A stretch of DNA of 64,000 nt, from the NCBI RefSeq assembly GCF_015245355.1, contig NZ_CP063311.1, positions 3,980,428-4,044,427 on the forward strand, given 5' to 3'. Below, piece after piece: positions 63,841 through 64,000 of this stretch. The notes beneath the pieces are model-generated. The model saw only the letters and a program-made list of their open reading frames with translations, did no database searches and was not told the DNA's origin. Made by a program: the position numbers and the translations under genes. The DNA is from Anabaenopsis elenkinii CCIBt3563 (GTDB lineage: Bacteria > Cyanobacteriota > Cyanobacteriia > Cyanobacteriales > Nostocaceae). How positions within the stretch are numbered: the first letter of the stretch is position 1; each line of letters begins with the position of its first letter.

Positions 63841-64000
63841 GGGAGTTTATACTTTCTTTAGCCTTAGTCAGGGGCAATCTTTGAATTTTTGGAAGAACAA
63901 TTTTAGGTTTTATCTTGAACCCTACCAACCTTTTCACCCATTTTCACACCTTACAAGGATAGTACCATGAGTTAGTTAGGCTGAGTGCAAATTTGTCACT

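Noticed and set aside
1..64000. tRNA, rRNA or tmRNA genes
   Set aside because: I scanned the gaps for cloverleaf-type T-loop words (GGTTCRANNCC) and for a tmRNA tag sequence and found no convincing case.

Overview
The window is chromosomal DNA of a cyanobacterium, most likely a filamentous Nostocales member (Anabaena, Nostoc, Dolichospermum or Raphidiopsis type). Evidence for this: dense HIP1 octamers (GCGATCGC) inside and between genes, GGGAACA/GGAATGA heptamer tandem repeats, cyanobacterial marker genes (sufR-sufBCDS, PedR-like regulator, Psb28 family, CPP1-like, carotenoid oxygenase, sucrose-phosphate phosphatase) and moderate to low GC. I saw no tRNA or rRNA gene. Genus assignment is inference.

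Layout. 0-5.3 kb: HdrB-like CCG protein, then acpP-fabF (fatty acid synthesis) and transketolase ending in a strong terminator. 5.6-10.8 kb is an accessory island: a 235-bp MITE, a string of perfect hairpins resembling IS200/IS605 ends, a two-repeat orphan CRISPR remnant, a 1014-residue single-chain restriction-modification enzyme bracketed by a perfect 60-bp direct repeat, and a coiled-coil PD-(D/E)xK protein bracketed by a second 62-bp direct repeat that overlaps the 3' ends of both the R-M gene and bioF. 10.8-16.7 kb: bioF, ruvA, sucrose-phosphate phosphatase, recA and a UbiD-type decarboxylase. A 50-residue gene follows at 16.8 kb.

17.2-20.5 kb is an NAD cofactor operon, nadD-nrtR-nadE, with a consensus promoter whose -10 lies in a 19-bp palindrome that is a good candidate NrtR operator. 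21.5-22.0 kb holds a second copy of the 5.7-kb MITE, itself interrupted by a different 212-bp element with its own 10-bp target duplication. 23.2-29.2 kb is the iron-sulfur assembly locus: sufR divergent from sufBCDS with two exact CAAC-N6-GTTG operators between them.

29.2-36.1 kb: DUF6464 protein carrying an in-frame repeat insertion, TrmJ-type methylase, a membrane-anchored beta-lactamase-fold protein next to a Psb28 paralogue, dprA, two conserved small proteins and an ArsA/Get3-type ATPase with a CS/HSP20 tail. 36.2-39.1 kb is dnaN and dnaA with five DnaA boxes between them, a candidate oriC. 39.3-44.7 kb: a Deg/HtrA protease with a lipobox, peptide deformylase, a DUF5132/HMA-domain pair, a nitrilase-family amidase and a carotenoid oxygenase. 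44.7-53.5 kb: a PD-(D/E)xK-TPR fusion, an LCP-family protein, an AI-2E-type permease, a serpin with a predicted Arg P1 residue, a glycosyltransferase, DUF6391 and the PedR-like regulator. 53.9-63.8 kb: fructokinase-type PfkB, a HIRAN protein preceded by a 59-residue stump of what looks like a HipA-like kinase, gluconokinase, sfsA, a TPR protein, mutS, HPPD, a HAD phosphatase and a CPP1-like membrane protein.

Most of the window is housekeeping. The most noteworthy items are the repeat-bracketed R-M cassette, the nested MITEs, the CRISPR relic, the truncated HipA/HIRAN pair, the nuclease-TPR fusion, the Arg-serpin and the NrtR operator.
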